Below, in pieces: positions 5,831 through 14,253 of a stretch of 23,594 bases of DNA. Made by a program: the position numbers and the translations under genes. The notes under the pieces were generated by a model. It saw only the letters and a program-made list of their open reading frames with translations. It did no database searches and was not told the origin of the DNA. Within the stretch, counting starts at the first letter, position 1; the number at the start of each line of letters is the position of its first letter. The DNA comes from DATAWZ01 sp036266975 (GTDB lineage: Bacteria > Actinomycetota > Thermoleophilia > Solirubrobacterales > Solirubrobacteraceae), in contig DATAWZ010000004.1 of assembly GCA_036266975.1 (NCBI GenBank), positions 1 to 23,594 on the forward strand. Direction: 5' to 3'.

Positions 5831-6435
5831 GAGACCGGACAATTCACGTTCGCGTGGGTCTCGGCCCCGGCGGTCACGGTCGCCGTGCCGCGGCAGAAGC
5901 CGCCGGTGAGCGTGTAGGTCCCGGCCGGGAGCACGATCGCGAAGCTCTGCTCGGCGGCCACCGCCTGCGTGGCCACCGTCGCGCCGCTCGCGGCCGTGAC
6001 CGTCACCGTGTACGCGCTCCCCTGGCACTGGTAGAGCCCCGGCGCCGGGCCGCCCTGGAGGTACTCACCGCCGCCGATCCAGCCGTCGCCCGCCGGCAGC
6101 ATCCGCGGGGCGACCGGCGCGGCGCAGTAGTGCGGCGGCTGGCCGACGATCACCCGGCTCGTCGCGGTGGCGGCCAGGGTGCGCCCGCCCGCGCCGCGCA
6201 GGACCACGCGGATCTCCTCCAGCCCGGCCCGCGCCGGGTGCCAGCGCAGGGTGAAGCTCGCGCGCGAGAGGTGGACGGAGCCCAGCGGTTGCCAGCGGCC
6301 TCCCGCCTTTTCCCCCTCCAATGACACGACCGCCCGGCGCGGCGCATCGGTCACTCGCCCGGAGATGCTCGCGGTGGCGCCGCCCGCCAGGAGCTGCGGC
6401 AGCGGGCGGGTCAGGTGGAGCGCCGGGGTGATCAG
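5827..6435 (-). CDS. extracellular Ig-like/beta-domain protein, 5' end unclear
   Basis: Open frame of about 200 residues ending in a TAG formed by the repeat's CTAG. The protein is beta-rich. An Ig-like module (ATASISGRVTDAPRRAVVSL to SRVIVG) precedes a Cys-containing middle (GQPPHYCAAP) and a C-terminal domain ending GTYTLTGGFCRGTATV then NVNCPVS. Such modules are normally exported, yet no signal peptide is encoded. The frame has no ATG, GTG or TTG before the Ig-like domain. The only coupled option is a CTG (6435-6433) overlapping the upstream stop as CTGA. The first GTG (6354) would cut into the domain. It could be a 5'-truncated gene or use a rare start. Function not recognised. Confidence 0.5.
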   Translation of the reverse strand: MITPALHLTRPLPQLLAGGATASISGRVTDAPRRAVVSLEGEKAGGRWQPLGSVHLSRASFTLRWHPARAGLEEIRVVLRGAGGRTLAATATSRVIVGQPPHYCAAPVAPRMLPAGDGWIGGGEYLQGGPAPGLYQCQGSAYTVTVTAASGATVATQAVAAEQSFAIVLPAGTYTLTGGFCRGTATVTAGAETHANVNCPVS

Positions 6436-9400
6436 CGCTCGCCCGGCGTCTTGCGCGGGTACTGCGAGATCGCCTGCCCGATGTCGAGCGCGGTGCCGAC
6501 GATGCGGGCCTGCTCGGCGGCGTGGGCGACCGGGTAGCCCTCGCCCGGGCTCGCGCGCTCGGGGCGCCCGACGTAGCCGAAGTGCAGGTGCTCGGGGAGG
6601 ATCTGCATCAGCCGCGGGCCCATGTGCGCGCGGGCGCCCATGTTGCGCGGCTCCTCCTGGACCCACAGGACCTCCTGCAGGTTCGGGTACTGCTCGACCA
6701 GCTCGAGGATCTGGGCCTCGGGGAACGGGTAGAGCAGCTCGACGCGCCCGATGCCGACGTGGTCGTTCTTGGCCCGCTCGGGGTGCCCGACCAGGTCGTA
6801 GTAGATCTTGCCCGTGCACAGCAGCAGCCGGGTGATCTTCTGCGGATCCAGGCCCGGCTCGGCGAGCACGGGGTTGAACTGGCCGTCGACGAGGTTGCTC
6901 AGCCGGTCGCTGGCCTGAGGCAGGCGCAGCAGCGACTTGGGGGTCATGATCACCAGCGGGCGCTGCTTGGCGACGCGCGCCTGGCGGCGCAGCAGGTGGA
7001 AGTACTGCGCCGGCGTGGTGAGGTTGGCCACGCGGACGTTGCCCTCGGCGGCGAGCGCGAGGAAGCGCTCAAGGCGCGCCGAGGAGTGCTCGGGGCCCGA
7101 GCCCTCGTAGCCGTGCGGCAGCAGCAGGGTCAGGCGCGAGGTCTGCCCCCACTTGGCCATGCCCGAGACGATGAACTGGTCGATGATCACCTGCGCGGAG
7201 TTGGCGAAGTCGCCGAACTGGGCCTCCCACAGCACGAGCGTCTCGGGGGCCTCCTGGCTGTAGCCGTACTCGAAGCCCAGGCAGCCGACCTCGCTGAGCG
7301 GGCTGTTGTGCAGCTCGAAGGTGGCCAGCGCGCCCGACAGGTTCTGGATCGGGCAGACGGTCAGGCCGGTCTTGGCGTCGTGCAGGACCTGGTGGCGCTG
7401 GCTGAACGTTCCGCGCTCGGCGTCCTGGCCGGTCAGGCGGATCGGCGTGCCCTCGGTGAGCAGCGAGGCGTAGGCGAGCGACTCGGCGTGGGCCCAGTCG
7501 ATCCCGCCGTCCGGGCCGAGCGCCTCGCGGCGCCGCTCGAGCTGCCTGACCAGCTTGGGGTGCACGGTGAACCCGTCGGGGACCCGCAGCAGCTCCTCGT
7601 TCAGGCCGCGCAGGCGGTCCTCGGAGACCGCGGTCTTGACCGCCGGGCTGGGCGTGCGATCGAGCTGGTACTCGCCGGTGGCCTGCTCGGCGTGGCCGCC
7701 GGCCTCGGCGGCGGCGATCTTGGCCTTGAGCTCCTGGTGCAGGCGGGTGAGGTTGTCCCACACCTCCTGCTGCTCGCGGTCGACCTCCTCGCGCGAGACG
7801 ACGCCGCTGTTCACGAGCTGTTCGGCCCACAGGTCGGCGACCCGCTGCTTTTTCTTGATGATCTGGTACATCTCGGGCTGCGTGTAGGCCGGCTCGTCGG
7901 CCTCGTTGTGCCCGAAGCGGCGGTAGCCGATCAGGTCGATCAGCACGTCGTGCCCGAATTCCTCGCGGAAGGCGAACGCGAGCCGCACGGCCGACATGCA
8001 GGCGGCGACGTCGTCGGCGTTGACGTGGATGATCGGCACGTCGTAGCCCTTGGCCAGGTCCGACGCCCAGCGTGTCGAGCGCGAGTCGTCCGGATCGGTC
8101 GTGAAGCCGATCTGGTTGTTGGTGATCAGGTGGACGCTGCCGCCGACCTTGTAGCCGTCGAGCGTCTGCAGGTTGAGCGTCTCGGCCACCACGCCCTGGC
8201 CGGGGAACGCCGCGTCGCCGTGCAGGATGACCGGCAGCGCCGCGTCGGTGTCCTGATGGGGATGCGGGCCCTCGCGCGTGGTCTGCGCGGCGCGGCAGGC
8301 GCCGACGACGACCGGGGAGACGTATTCGAGGTGGCTCGGGTTGGACTCGAGGTTGACCTTGATCGCATCGCCATTGGGGAGTTGATAAGAGCCCTCGGCG
8401 CCGTGGTGATACTTGACGTCGCCGGTCCCGCCCTGCGGCATTGTCGTCACCGCCTCGAGCGTTGACGTGCCCTCGAACTCCGCGAAGATCGTCTCGTACG
8501 GGCGGCCCAGGTTGTGGGCCAGGACATTGAGCCGGCCGCGGTGGGCCATCCCGATCACGACCTCTCGGCCGCCGTGCGCGGCCGACAGCTGGATCAGCTC
8601 GTCGAGCATCGGCACGGTCATGTCCAGGCCCTCGATCGAGAACTGCTTCTGCCCGAGGTAGGCCTTGTGCATGAAGCGCTCCATCGCGTCGACCTCGATC
8701 AGGCGCTTGAGCAGCGCCTTCTTCTCGTCGGCCGGCGGCGGCGCGCGGAAGGTGCCGCTCTCGATCTTCTCGCGCAGCCAGACGCGCTGGCGGTGCGAGC
8801 CGAGGTGCTCGATCTCGTAGGCGATGGTGTTGCAGTAGGTCTCGCGCAGGTGCGGCAGCGCGTCGGCGAGCGTCGCACCCTGCACGTAGGTGCGCAGCAG
8901 GCGCGAGGGGATGCGCGACATCAGCTCTCCGGTCAGGCCGAGCGGCTCGGGGTCGAGCGCCGGGTCGCCCTCGGGCTCGCCGCCGAGCGGATCCAGCCGC
9001 GCGGCGAGGTGGCCGTGGGTGCGGAAGGCCTTGACCAGCGAGGTGGCGGCCTGGACCGCCTGCATCAGCCGCTCGATCTCGTCGGCGCCCGGGGCGCCGG
9101 CCGGGGCCGCGGCGGCGAGCCCCAGCTCGGGCGCGGTCGGCGCCGGGCCGAGCGGCACGCCCAGCGCCTCGAAGACGTCCTCGTAGAAGTTGCCGTCGCC
9201 CTGCAGCAGTGCCTCGACCATGGCCAGGAAGCGCCCCGACTCCGCGCCCTGGATCAGGCGGTGGTCGTAGGTCGAGGTCATCGACATGATCTTCTCGGCG
9301 CCCATCGCCTCGCCGATGTTGGCCAGGCCGGGCGGATAGCCGATCGAGCCGGTGGCGATGATCGTGCCCTGGCCGACCATCAGGCGCGGCACCGAGGCGA

Positions 9401-10733
9401 CCGTGCCCAGCCCGCCGGGGTTGGTCAGGCTGATGTTCGCGCCCTGCAGGTCGTCGGCGGTCAGCGTGTTCGTGCGCGCCTTCTCGACGAGCGCATCGTA
9501 GGCGGCGAGGAATTCGTCGAAGCGCATGCGGTCGGCGGCGCGGATGACCGGGACCATCAGGGTGCGCGAGCCGTCCTTCTTCTCGACGTCGACGGCGAGG
9601 CCGATGTTGACCTGTCCGTCCTGCATGCGGTTGGGCTTGCCGTCGATCTCGGAGAAGTGGTGGGCCATCACCGGCATCTCGCCGCCGGCGAGCGCGATCG
9701 CGTAGGCGATCAGGTGGGTGAAGGAGACGCGGCGCCCGCCGTCCTTGAGCTGGCGGCGGCGGCCGTCCAGGACGGTCACCGTCATCGTGCGGAACGAGGT
9801 CGCGGTGGGGATCTGGCGGCTCTCGTCCATGTAGCGGGCGAGCGCCGCGGCGCCGCCCTTGAGCTGGATCGCCTCGCTGGTCGGGGCGTGGCCGTTGCTG
9901 GCGCCGCCGTTGATACCCGAGCCGGCCGAGATTGTGCCGTCTCGGGCACGGGTGACGTCGGCCTTGGTGATGCGGCCGCCGGGGCCCGAGCCGGAGAGTC
10001 CCTTGACGTCGATTCCCTCGGCGGCGGCGACGCGGGCGGCGACCGGGGAGATCTTGGTGCCCTCGGGGACGCCTGAGCTCTGCGGTTGCCTCGCCGTGGG
10101 CTGGGCTCCGTCGGTGGGGGCGGCGGCGCCGCCGGAGGGCGCCGCGCCGGCCTGGATGCGCGCGATGACCTGGCCGACCTTGACCGTGTCGCCCTCCTCG
10201 GCGAGCAGCTCCACGACGGTGCCGGACACCGGGGCGGGGAGCTCGACGTCGACCTTGTCGGTGGAGATCTCCACCAGCGTGTCGTCGACGGCGATCGCCT
10301 CGCCGGCCTTCACGCGCCATTCGATGATCGTGCCCTCGGTGACCGACTCGCCGGCGCCGGGGGTGATCACGTCGACGATCTCGCCGGCCGCTTCGGTCTC
10401 GGCTGGTGCGTTCTGTGTCTCGGGCGCGCCGTTGCCGGTGGCCGCGGGTGCGGCGGCGGCAGGGGCGGGGGGCGGGGAATCCGTCTCGGCGATCTCGCCG
10501 AGCGACTCGCCGACGTTGACCGTGTCGCCCTCGGCGACGAGGACGCGCGCGAGCATCCCGGAGGCGGGAGCGGGTACTTCGGCGTCGACCTTGTCGGTCG
10601 AGACCTCGACGATGACCTCACCGGCCTCGACGGGCTCGCCCTCCTGCTTCTTCCACTCCAGGACGGTCCCCTCGGTGACCGAGTCACCCATCGCCGGCAT
10701 CACGATCGGGATCGTGGCGGAGCTGACGGCCAT
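6432..10733 (-). CDS. kgd: fused lipoyl-E2-E1 2-oxoglutarate dehydrogenase/decarboxylase
   Basis: 1433 residues. Lipoyl domain 1 spans about 1-85, with lipoylated K48 in VSTDKVD. An Ala/Pro linker leads to lipoyl domain 2 (about 116-195, K160 in ISTDKVD). Next come an E3-binding domain at about 226-262 (KISPVAARVAAAEGIDVKGL) and an E2 acyltransferase core at about 290-530 with the catalytic STYDHRLIQG (H491). The E1 part runs from about 550 to the end, with HRGRLNVL (731-738) and thiamine-diphosphate/Mg motifs GDAAF (839-843) and NNQIG (872-876). It should convert 2-oxoglutarate, CoA and NAD to succinyl-CoA together with a separate E3. Characterised actinobacterial KGD/OdhA are about 1230 residues and lack lipoyl domains. 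ATG 10733 is preferred because it immediately precedes the first lipoyl domain. Confidence 0.95.
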   Translation of the reverse strand: MAVSSATIPIVMPAMGDSVTEGTVLEWKKQEGEPVEAGEVIVEVSTDKVDAEVPAPASGMLARVLVAEGDTVNVGESLGEIAETDSPPPAPAAAAPAATGNGAPETQNAPAETEAAGEIVDVITPGAGESVTEGTIIEWRVKAGEAIAVDDTLVEISTDKVDVELPAPVSGTVVELLAEEGDTVKVGQVIARIQAGAAPSGGAAAPTDGAQPTARQPQSSGVPEGTKISPVAARVAAAEGIDVKGLSGSGPGGRITKADVTRARDGTISAGSGINGGASNGHAPTSEAIQLKGGAAALARYMDESRQIPTATSFRTMTVTVLDGRRRQLKDGGRRVSFTHLIAYAIALAGGEMPVMAHHFSEIDGKPNRMQDGQVNIGLAVDVEKKDGSRTLMVPVIRAADRMRFDEFLAAYDALVEKARTNTLTADDLQGANISLTNPGGLGTVASVPRLMVGQGTIIATGSIGYPPGLANIGEAMGAEKIMSMTSTYDHRLIQGAESGRFLAMVEALLQGDGNFYEDVFEALGVPLGPAPTAPELGLAAAAPAGAPGADEIERLMQAVQAATSLVKAFRTHGHLAARLDPLGGEPEGDPALDPEPLGLTGELMSRIPSRLLRTYVQGATLADALPHLRETYCNTIAYEIEHLGSHRQRVWLREKIESGTFRAPPPADEKKALLKRLIEVDAMERFMHKAYLGQKQFSIEGLDMTVPMLDELIQLSAAHGGREVVIGMAHRGRLNVLAHNLGRPYETIFAEFEGTSTLEAVTTMPQGGTGDVKYHHGAEGSYQLPNGDAIKVNLESNPSHLEYVSPVVVGACRAAQTTREGPHPHQDTDAALPVILHGDAAFPGQGVVAETLNLQTLDGYKVGGSVHLITNNQIGFTTDPDDSRSTRWASDLAKGYDVPIIHVNADDVAACMSAVRLAFAFREEFGHDVLIDLIGYRRFGHNEADEPAYTQPEMYQIIKKKQRVADLWAEQLVNSGVVSREEVDREQQEVWDNLTRLHQELKAKIAAAEAGGHAEQATGEYQLDRTPSPAVKTAVSEDRLRGLNEELLRVPDGFTVHPKLVRQLERRREALGPDGGIDWAHAESLAYASLLTEGTPIRLTGQDAERGTFSQRHQVLHDAKTGLTVCPIQNLSGALATFELHNSPLSEVGCLGFEYGYSQEAPETLVLWEAQFGDFANSAQVIIDQFIVSGMAKWGQTSRLTLLLPHGYEGSGPEHSSARLERFLALAAEGNVRVANLTTPAQYFHLLRRQARVAKQRPLVIMTPKSLLRLPQASDRLSNLVDGQFNPVLAEPGLDPQKITRLLLCTGKIYYDLVGHPERAKNDHVGIGRVELLYPFPEAQILELVEQYPNLQEVLWVQEEPRNMGARAHMGPRLMQILPEHLHFGYVGRPERASPGEGYPVAHAAEQARIVGTALDIGQAISQYPRKTPGER

Positions 10734-11094
10734 GTACCAAGACAATAGCGGGCGATGACGGTCGGGGGTGGGCCGCGGCTCGCCTCCGGCGACGCTGCTC
10801 GCGGACGAACTCGGCACTCCCGAAGAACGGTCCGATCCCGCCGAGGACGGCGACCGCGACGGCCAGGCGCATCGGCACGATGCGCAGCCGCGCGGCGAGG
10901 ATGCACACGCACGACATGCCGATCCACAGCAGGCCGTGACTGAGCCCCAGGATGAAGGTCTCCGGCTGCGGTTGGCCGGCGGCGAAGGCGCAGATCAGCA
11001 GCGCCAGGTAGACCAGCGAGTGAATGAAGGAGACGACCTCCAGGCGCTGGAAGGTCAACAGCGCGCGGATGCGGGCCGCCAGTCGGGCTGACAC
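10684..11094 (-). CDS. DUF3817 small integral membrane protein
   Basis: About 136 residues with three hydrophobic segments: VVSFIHSLVYLALLICAF, FILGLSHGLLWIGMSCVCIL and RLAVAVAVLGGIGPFFGSAEF. An arginine-rich tail follows. The His-containing first and second helices and the GPFFGSAEF ending of the third match the DUF3817 family of unknown function. Start GTG 11094 has a good ribosome-binding site (GAGGG, 5 nt upstream). That site overlaps the stop codon of the NUDIX gene, so the pair is probably coupled. The last about 50 bp overlap the 5' end of the kgd gene in another frame. This overlap is unusual, and the family often ends near the arginine tail. Confidence 0.78.
   Translation of the reverse strand: MSARLAARIRALLTFQRLEVVSFIHSLVYLALLICAFAAGQPQPETFILGLSHGLLWIGMSCVCILAARLRIVPMRLAVAVAVLGGIGPFFGSAEFVREQRRRRRAAAHPRPSSPAIVLVHGRQLRHDPDRDAGDG
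10742..10747 (-). promoter_or_regulatory. -10 element of kgd, leaderless type
   Basis: Minus-strand TATTGT ends 8 nt before the kgd ATG at 10733. No Shine-Dalgarno sequence is seen in between. It lies inside the 3' part of the DUF3817 gene, so kgd can be transcribed independently of that gene. Confidence 0.45.
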
Positions 11095-11099
11095 TCGAT

Positions 11100-11104
11100 C
11101 CCTC
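11100..11104 (-). promoter_or_regulatory. ribosome-binding site of DUF3817 gene
   Basis: Minus-strand GAGGG with 5-nt spacing to GTG 11094. It overlaps the TGA stop of the upstream NUDIX gene (11105-11103), a layout typical of termination-reinitiation coupling. It decides the DUF3817 start. Confidence 0.65.
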
Positions 11105-11765
11105 AGGCGCTGAGGAAGCGCGCCATGCGCCGCAGCGCGTCGTCGGCCTCGGCGGGCCAGTCGTCGACGTCCGCCGCCCACCAGGCGTACTCGTCGTGCT
11201 CGTGGTCGGGCACGACCTCGGCGCCGTCGGGCAGCCAGGCCTGGCCGACGAGCATCACCAGGTCGTGGGGCAGGCGCATGAGCGCCTCGACCTGCACGCG
11301 CTCGGGCGCCACCGACCACTCCTCGTCGAGCTCGCGCACGAGCGTGCGGGCGGGGTTCTCGTGCAGGTCGACCGACCCGCCCGCGCCGAGCGCCCAGCGC
11401 CCGGCCCAGGTCGACAGCCACGCGGCCCGGCGCCCGGCCAGCCAGCGGCCCTGGGCGTCGCGGGTGACGCACAGCGAGGCCATGCTCCCGTGCGTGTCCT
11501 TGAGCAGGCGCAGCGCCCAGCGCAGCGGCTGCATCTCCAGCAGCAGCCGTCCGTCGCGGACCTCGTGGCTCACGAGCCGCGCGGCGCGCCCGTCGTGGCT
11601 GGGCGAACCGCGGCCGCGCAGGTCGGCGATCGCAGCGTCGGCCGCCTCGCTGTCGGCGCGCGGCGGCTCGAACTCGTGCTCCTGCCAGTGGGCGTGGACG
11701 GCCTCGAGCGCCCAGGGGCCACGCGCGAGGAGTTCCGGCGGTGGCAACGGGGCGGGGCTGGGCAT
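11103..11765 (-). CDS. NUDIX hydrolase
   Basis: About 220 residues. The Nudix box lies at 130-152 (GSVDLHENPARTLVRELDEE then WSV) and fits GX5EX7REUXEE, with the metal-binding glutamates E145, E148 and E149. The family's glycine after EEX is replaced by Ser151. The N-terminal about 90 residues are an unassigned extension; LHWxLRLLKDxHG-like text (RWALRLLKDTHGSMASLCV) leads into the Nudix fold. The substrate, a nucleoside diphosphate linked to some X, is unknown. ATG 11765 is preferred; ATG 11780 in the same frame is possible, and neither has a strong ribosome-binding site. It is divergent from the flavoenzyme gene with about 40 bp between starts, and coupled to the DUF3817 gene downstream. 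Confidence 0.82.
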   Translation of the reverse strand: MPSPAPLPPPELLARGPWALEAVHAHWQEHEFEPPRADSEAADAAIADLRGRGSPSHDGRAARLVSHEVRDGRLLLEMQPLRWALRLLKDTHGSMASLCVTRDAQGRWLAGRRAAWLSTWAGRWALGAGGSVDLHENPARTLVRELDEEWSVAPERVQVEALMRLPHDLVMLVGQAWLPDGAEVVPDHEHDEYAWWAADVDDWPAEADDALRRMARFLSA

Positions 11766-11805
11766 CCACCGACATCTTCCCATTCCTGGGAGACTCCGCG
11801 CCGCC

Positions 11806-13359
11806 GTGGCGCGACGTTTCAAGCACTGGGGCTGGGGCTACGAGGACCAGCAGCCGATCGCCCTCGACCTCAGCTCCCACCTGGGCTTTCCCGTGCGGGG
11901 CGAGCTCGAGGCGCCCGCGACGCCGCGGCTGCCCCCGGTGCGAGTCGCCGTGCCGCCCGAGCTGGCGGCGATCTCCAGCGCCGCCGGGCACGACCGAGCG
12001 GTGCACGCGCTGGGCAAGTCGTTCTCGGACGTCGTGCGCGGCCTGCGCGGCGACTTCGAGCACGCCCCCGATTTCGTCGCGCGCCCGCGCGAGGAGGCCG
12101 ACGTCGAGCGGGTCCTTCAGTGGTGCGAGGCGCAGCGGGTCGCGGTCATCCCGTTCGGCGGTGGCACGAGCGTCGCCGGCGGCGTCACGCCGGCGGTCGG
12201 CGCTCGGTGGAACGGCACGGTCTCGTTGGACACGCGCGCGCTGTCCGCGCTGCTCGAGGTCGACCCCGTCTCGCGGTCCGCGTGCATCGGCGCGGGGGCG
12301 TGCGGGCCGGCGCTCGAGGCGGCGCTCGCCGAGCACGGGCTGACGCTGCGCCACTTTCCCCAGTCGTTCGAGTACTCCACGCTCGGCGGCTGGATCGCCA
12401 CCCGCGCCGGCGGGCACTTCGCGACGCTGTGGACGCACATCGAGGACCTCGTGGAGTCCGTGCGGGCGATCACCCCGCGCGGGCAATGGGAGTCGCGGCG
12501 GCTGCCCGGATCGGGGGCGGGGGTCTCGCCCGACCGGATGCTCGTCGGGTCGGAGGGCATCCTCGGCGTCATCACCTCGGCGTGGGTGCGGGTGCAGCCG
12601 CGCCCGGCCTTTCGCGCGTCGGCGACCGTGCTGTTCGAGCGCTTCCTCGACGGCGCCGACGCGGTCCGAGCGATCGGCCAGAGCGGGCTGCACCCGGCGA
12701 ACTGCCGACTGATCGACGCGGCCGAGGCGCGCCTGAACCTCGCCGGCGACGGGTCGCGGGCGCTGCTCGTGCTGGGCATGGAGTCCACGGACCATCCGGT
12801 CGACGCGGCGCTCTCGCGCGCGCTCGAGCTGTGCGCGGAGCACGGTGGCGCCCGCTCCGACGGGACGGGCGCGGGTGGCGACGCGGCCGGGGCGTGGCGG
12901 GAGATGTTCCTGCGGATGCCCTACTTACGCGATTCGATGGTGGCGATGGGCGTCATCTGCGAGACGTTCGAGACGGCGATCACGTGGGAGCGCTTCCCGG
13001 CGTTCCTGCACGCGGTCATGGGGGCGACGCGTGCCGTGGTCACCGATGTGACCGGCTGCCCCGACGCCCATGTCTCCTGCCGCTTCACGCACGTCTACCC
13101 CGACGGCCCCGCGCCGTACTTCACCGTCCTCGCGCCGGGGCGCCGCGGCGAGGAGCTCGAGCAGTGGGCGACGATCAAGCGGGCGGCCGCGGACGCGATC
13201 CTCGCCGGCGGAGGGACGATCACCCACCACCACGCGGTCGGGCGCGACCACCGGCCCTGGTACGACGCCCAGCGCCCGGAGCCGTTCGCGTTGGCGCTGC
13301 GTGGCGCCAAGGCGGCCGTCGACCCGGCTGGGATCCTCAACCCCGGGGTGCTGCTGTGA
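11806..13359 (+). CDS. FAD-linked oxidase, alkyl-DHAP synthase (AGPS)-like
   Basis: A 517-residue flavoprotein of the VAO/PCMH family. It opens with RRFKHWGWGYED, like the WGWGY/ED N-terminus of alkyldihydroxyacetonephosphate synthases. FAD-binding motifs include IPFGGGTSVAGGV (115-127), EYSTLGGWIATRAGG (189-203) and VGSEGILGVIT (247-257). The AGPS active-site histidine triplet is present (ITHHHAVG, H474-476), as is a Tyr-rich segment, VYPDGPAPYFTV. AGPS replaces the acyl group of acyl-DHAP with a fatty alcohol to make an ether lipid. Many bacterial members are only labelled FAD-binding oxidases, so the substrate is inferred. GTG 11806 is chosen as it precedes the family N-terminus. Its stop overlaps the next gene's start (GTGA), indicating a two-gene operon. 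Confidence 0.82.
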   Translation: MARRFKHWGWGYEDQQPIALDLSSHLGFPVRGELEAPATPRLPPVRVAVPPELAAISSAAGHDRAVHALGKSFSDVVRGLRGDFEHAPDFVARPREEADVERVLQWCEAQRVAVIPFGGGTSVAGGVTPAVGARWNGTVSLDTRALSALLEVDPVSRSACIGAGACGPALEAALAEHGLTLRHFPQSFEYSTLGGWIATRAGGHFATLWTHIEDLVESVRAITPRGQWESRRLPGSGAGVSPDRMLVGSEGILGVITSAWVRVQPRPAFRASATVLFERFLDGADAVRAIGQSGLHPANCRLIDAAEARLNLAGDGSRALLVLGMESTDHPVDAALSRALELCAEHGGARSDGTGAGGDAAGAWREMFLRMPYLRDSMVAMGVICETFETAITWERFPAFLHAVMGATRAVVTDVTGCPDAHVSCRFTHVYPDGPAPYFTVLAPGRRGEELEQWATIKRAAADAILAGGGTITHHHAVGRDHRPWYDAQRPEPFALALRGAKAAVDPAGILNPGVLL

Positions 13360-14219
13360 TCGCGATCCTCGGGCCGGGCGGAGTGGGCGGGCTGCTCGCG
13401 GCGCTGCTCGCCCGCGTGGACGAGCCGGTCACGCTCGTCGCCCGCGAGTCGACCGCGGCCGAGCTGGGCGGGCGCGGGCTGCACGTGCGCAGCGCCCAGT
13501 TCGGGGACTTCAGGGCCTGCGCCGTGAGTGTCGCGACGGGTGTCTTCGACCCTTCGGCGCTGGTCGTGGCGACGAAGGCCGACACCCTTTCCGCGGCGCT
13601 CGAGCGCGTCGCCGGGACGCCGGCGGTCGTGGTGCCCCTGCTCAACGGGATCGAGCACATGGCGCTGCTGCGCGCGCGCTTCGGCGAGGAGCGGGTGGTC
13701 GCCGCCTCGATCCGCGTGCAGGCGACGCGGACCGCGCCGGGCGAGATCGAGCACACGAGCACGTTCGTGCGCGTCGAGGTCGCCGACGATGGCGCGCGGG
13801 AGGTGCGCGACGCGCTCGAGCGGGCGGGGGTGAGCTGCTTCTCCGGCCGCCCCGAGGCCGTCGTGCTGTGGTCCAAGCTCGTGCGGCTGTGCGCGCTGGC
13901 CGTCACGACGACGGCCTACGATTCGCCGCTGGGGGGGATCCTCGCCACGCCGGAGCTGCGCGACGAGCTCCTCGCGTGCGTGCGCGAGGCGGCGTGGGTG
14001 AGCACGGCCAGCGGCGCTCCGGCCGACCCGGCCAAGACCATGCGCGAGATCGAGGAGCTCGGTCCGAACGCCTCGAGCTCGTTGCGCCGGGACGTGCAGG
14101 CCGGCCGCGCCGGCGAGCTGGACGCGATCGCGGGCGCGGTCGTGCGCGCGGGCGAGGCGGTCGGCATCCCCTGCCCCACGATCGACCGGCTCGCGCGGGA
14201 AATCGCTCGCAGAGTCTGA
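13356..14219 (+). CDS. ketopantoate reductase-family (ApbA/PanE-like) dehydrogenase
   Basis: 287 residues. The N-terminal NAD(P) fold has GPGGVGG at 6-12 and TKAD around K74. NG at 97-98 matches a conserved Asn of the family. The catalytic Lys is K174 (LWSKLVRLCA), and the C-terminal SSSLRRD and GELDAI motifs supply the Ser and E254. In E. coli PanE the catalytic Lys is followed at +4 and +8 by asparagines that bind ketopantoate. Here these positions are L178 and A182, so a different 2-oxo substrate is likely. Start GTG 13356 overlaps the stop of the AGPS-like gene. Coupling to that enzyme suggests a reductase acting on its product, but this is inference. Confidence 0.8.
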   Translation: MIAILGPGGVGGLLAALLARVDEPVTLVARESTAAELGGRGLHVRSAQFGDFRACAVSVATGVFDPSALVVATKADTLSAALERVAGTPAVVVPLLNGIEHMALLRARFGEERVVAASIRVQATRTAPGEIEHTSTFVRVEVADDGAREVRDALERAGVSCFSGRPEAVVLWSKLVRLCALAVTTTAYDSPLGGILATPELRDELLACVREAAWVSTASGAPADPAKTMREIEELGPNASSSLRRDVQAGRAGELDAIAGAVVRAGEAVGIPCPTIDRLAREIARRV

Positions 14220-14240
14220 GGGCGGACCACGGCAGGCGGC

Positions 14241-14246
14241 TATCCT
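14241..14246 (+). promoter_or_regulatory. -10 element upstream of small unknown gene
   Basis: TATCCT, a close match to the consensus, ends 7 nt before ATG 14254. The surrounding TATCCTGCGCA matches the fdhD promoter on the minus strand (4457 to 4447). A leaderless transcript is likely. Confidence 0.55.
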
Positions 14247-14253
14247 GCGCAGC

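Noticed and set aside
6360..6500. Programmed frameshift joining kgd to the following Ig-like gene
   Set aside because: There is no slippery sequence or downstream structure. A cytoplasmic dehydrogenase fused to an export-type domain makes little sense.
7069..10320. 1083-residue frame within the kgd gene on the same strand
   Set aside because: It is an arginine/glycine/alanine-rich out-of-frame shadow. The kgd frame contains every expected domain motif.
11196..13355. Long plus-strand frame leading into the ketopantoate-reductase-like gene (apparent 1007-residue protein)
   Set aside because: The first 720 codons are antisense or out-of-frame to the NUDIX and flavoenzyme genes and low in complexity. 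Real coding begins at GTG 13356.
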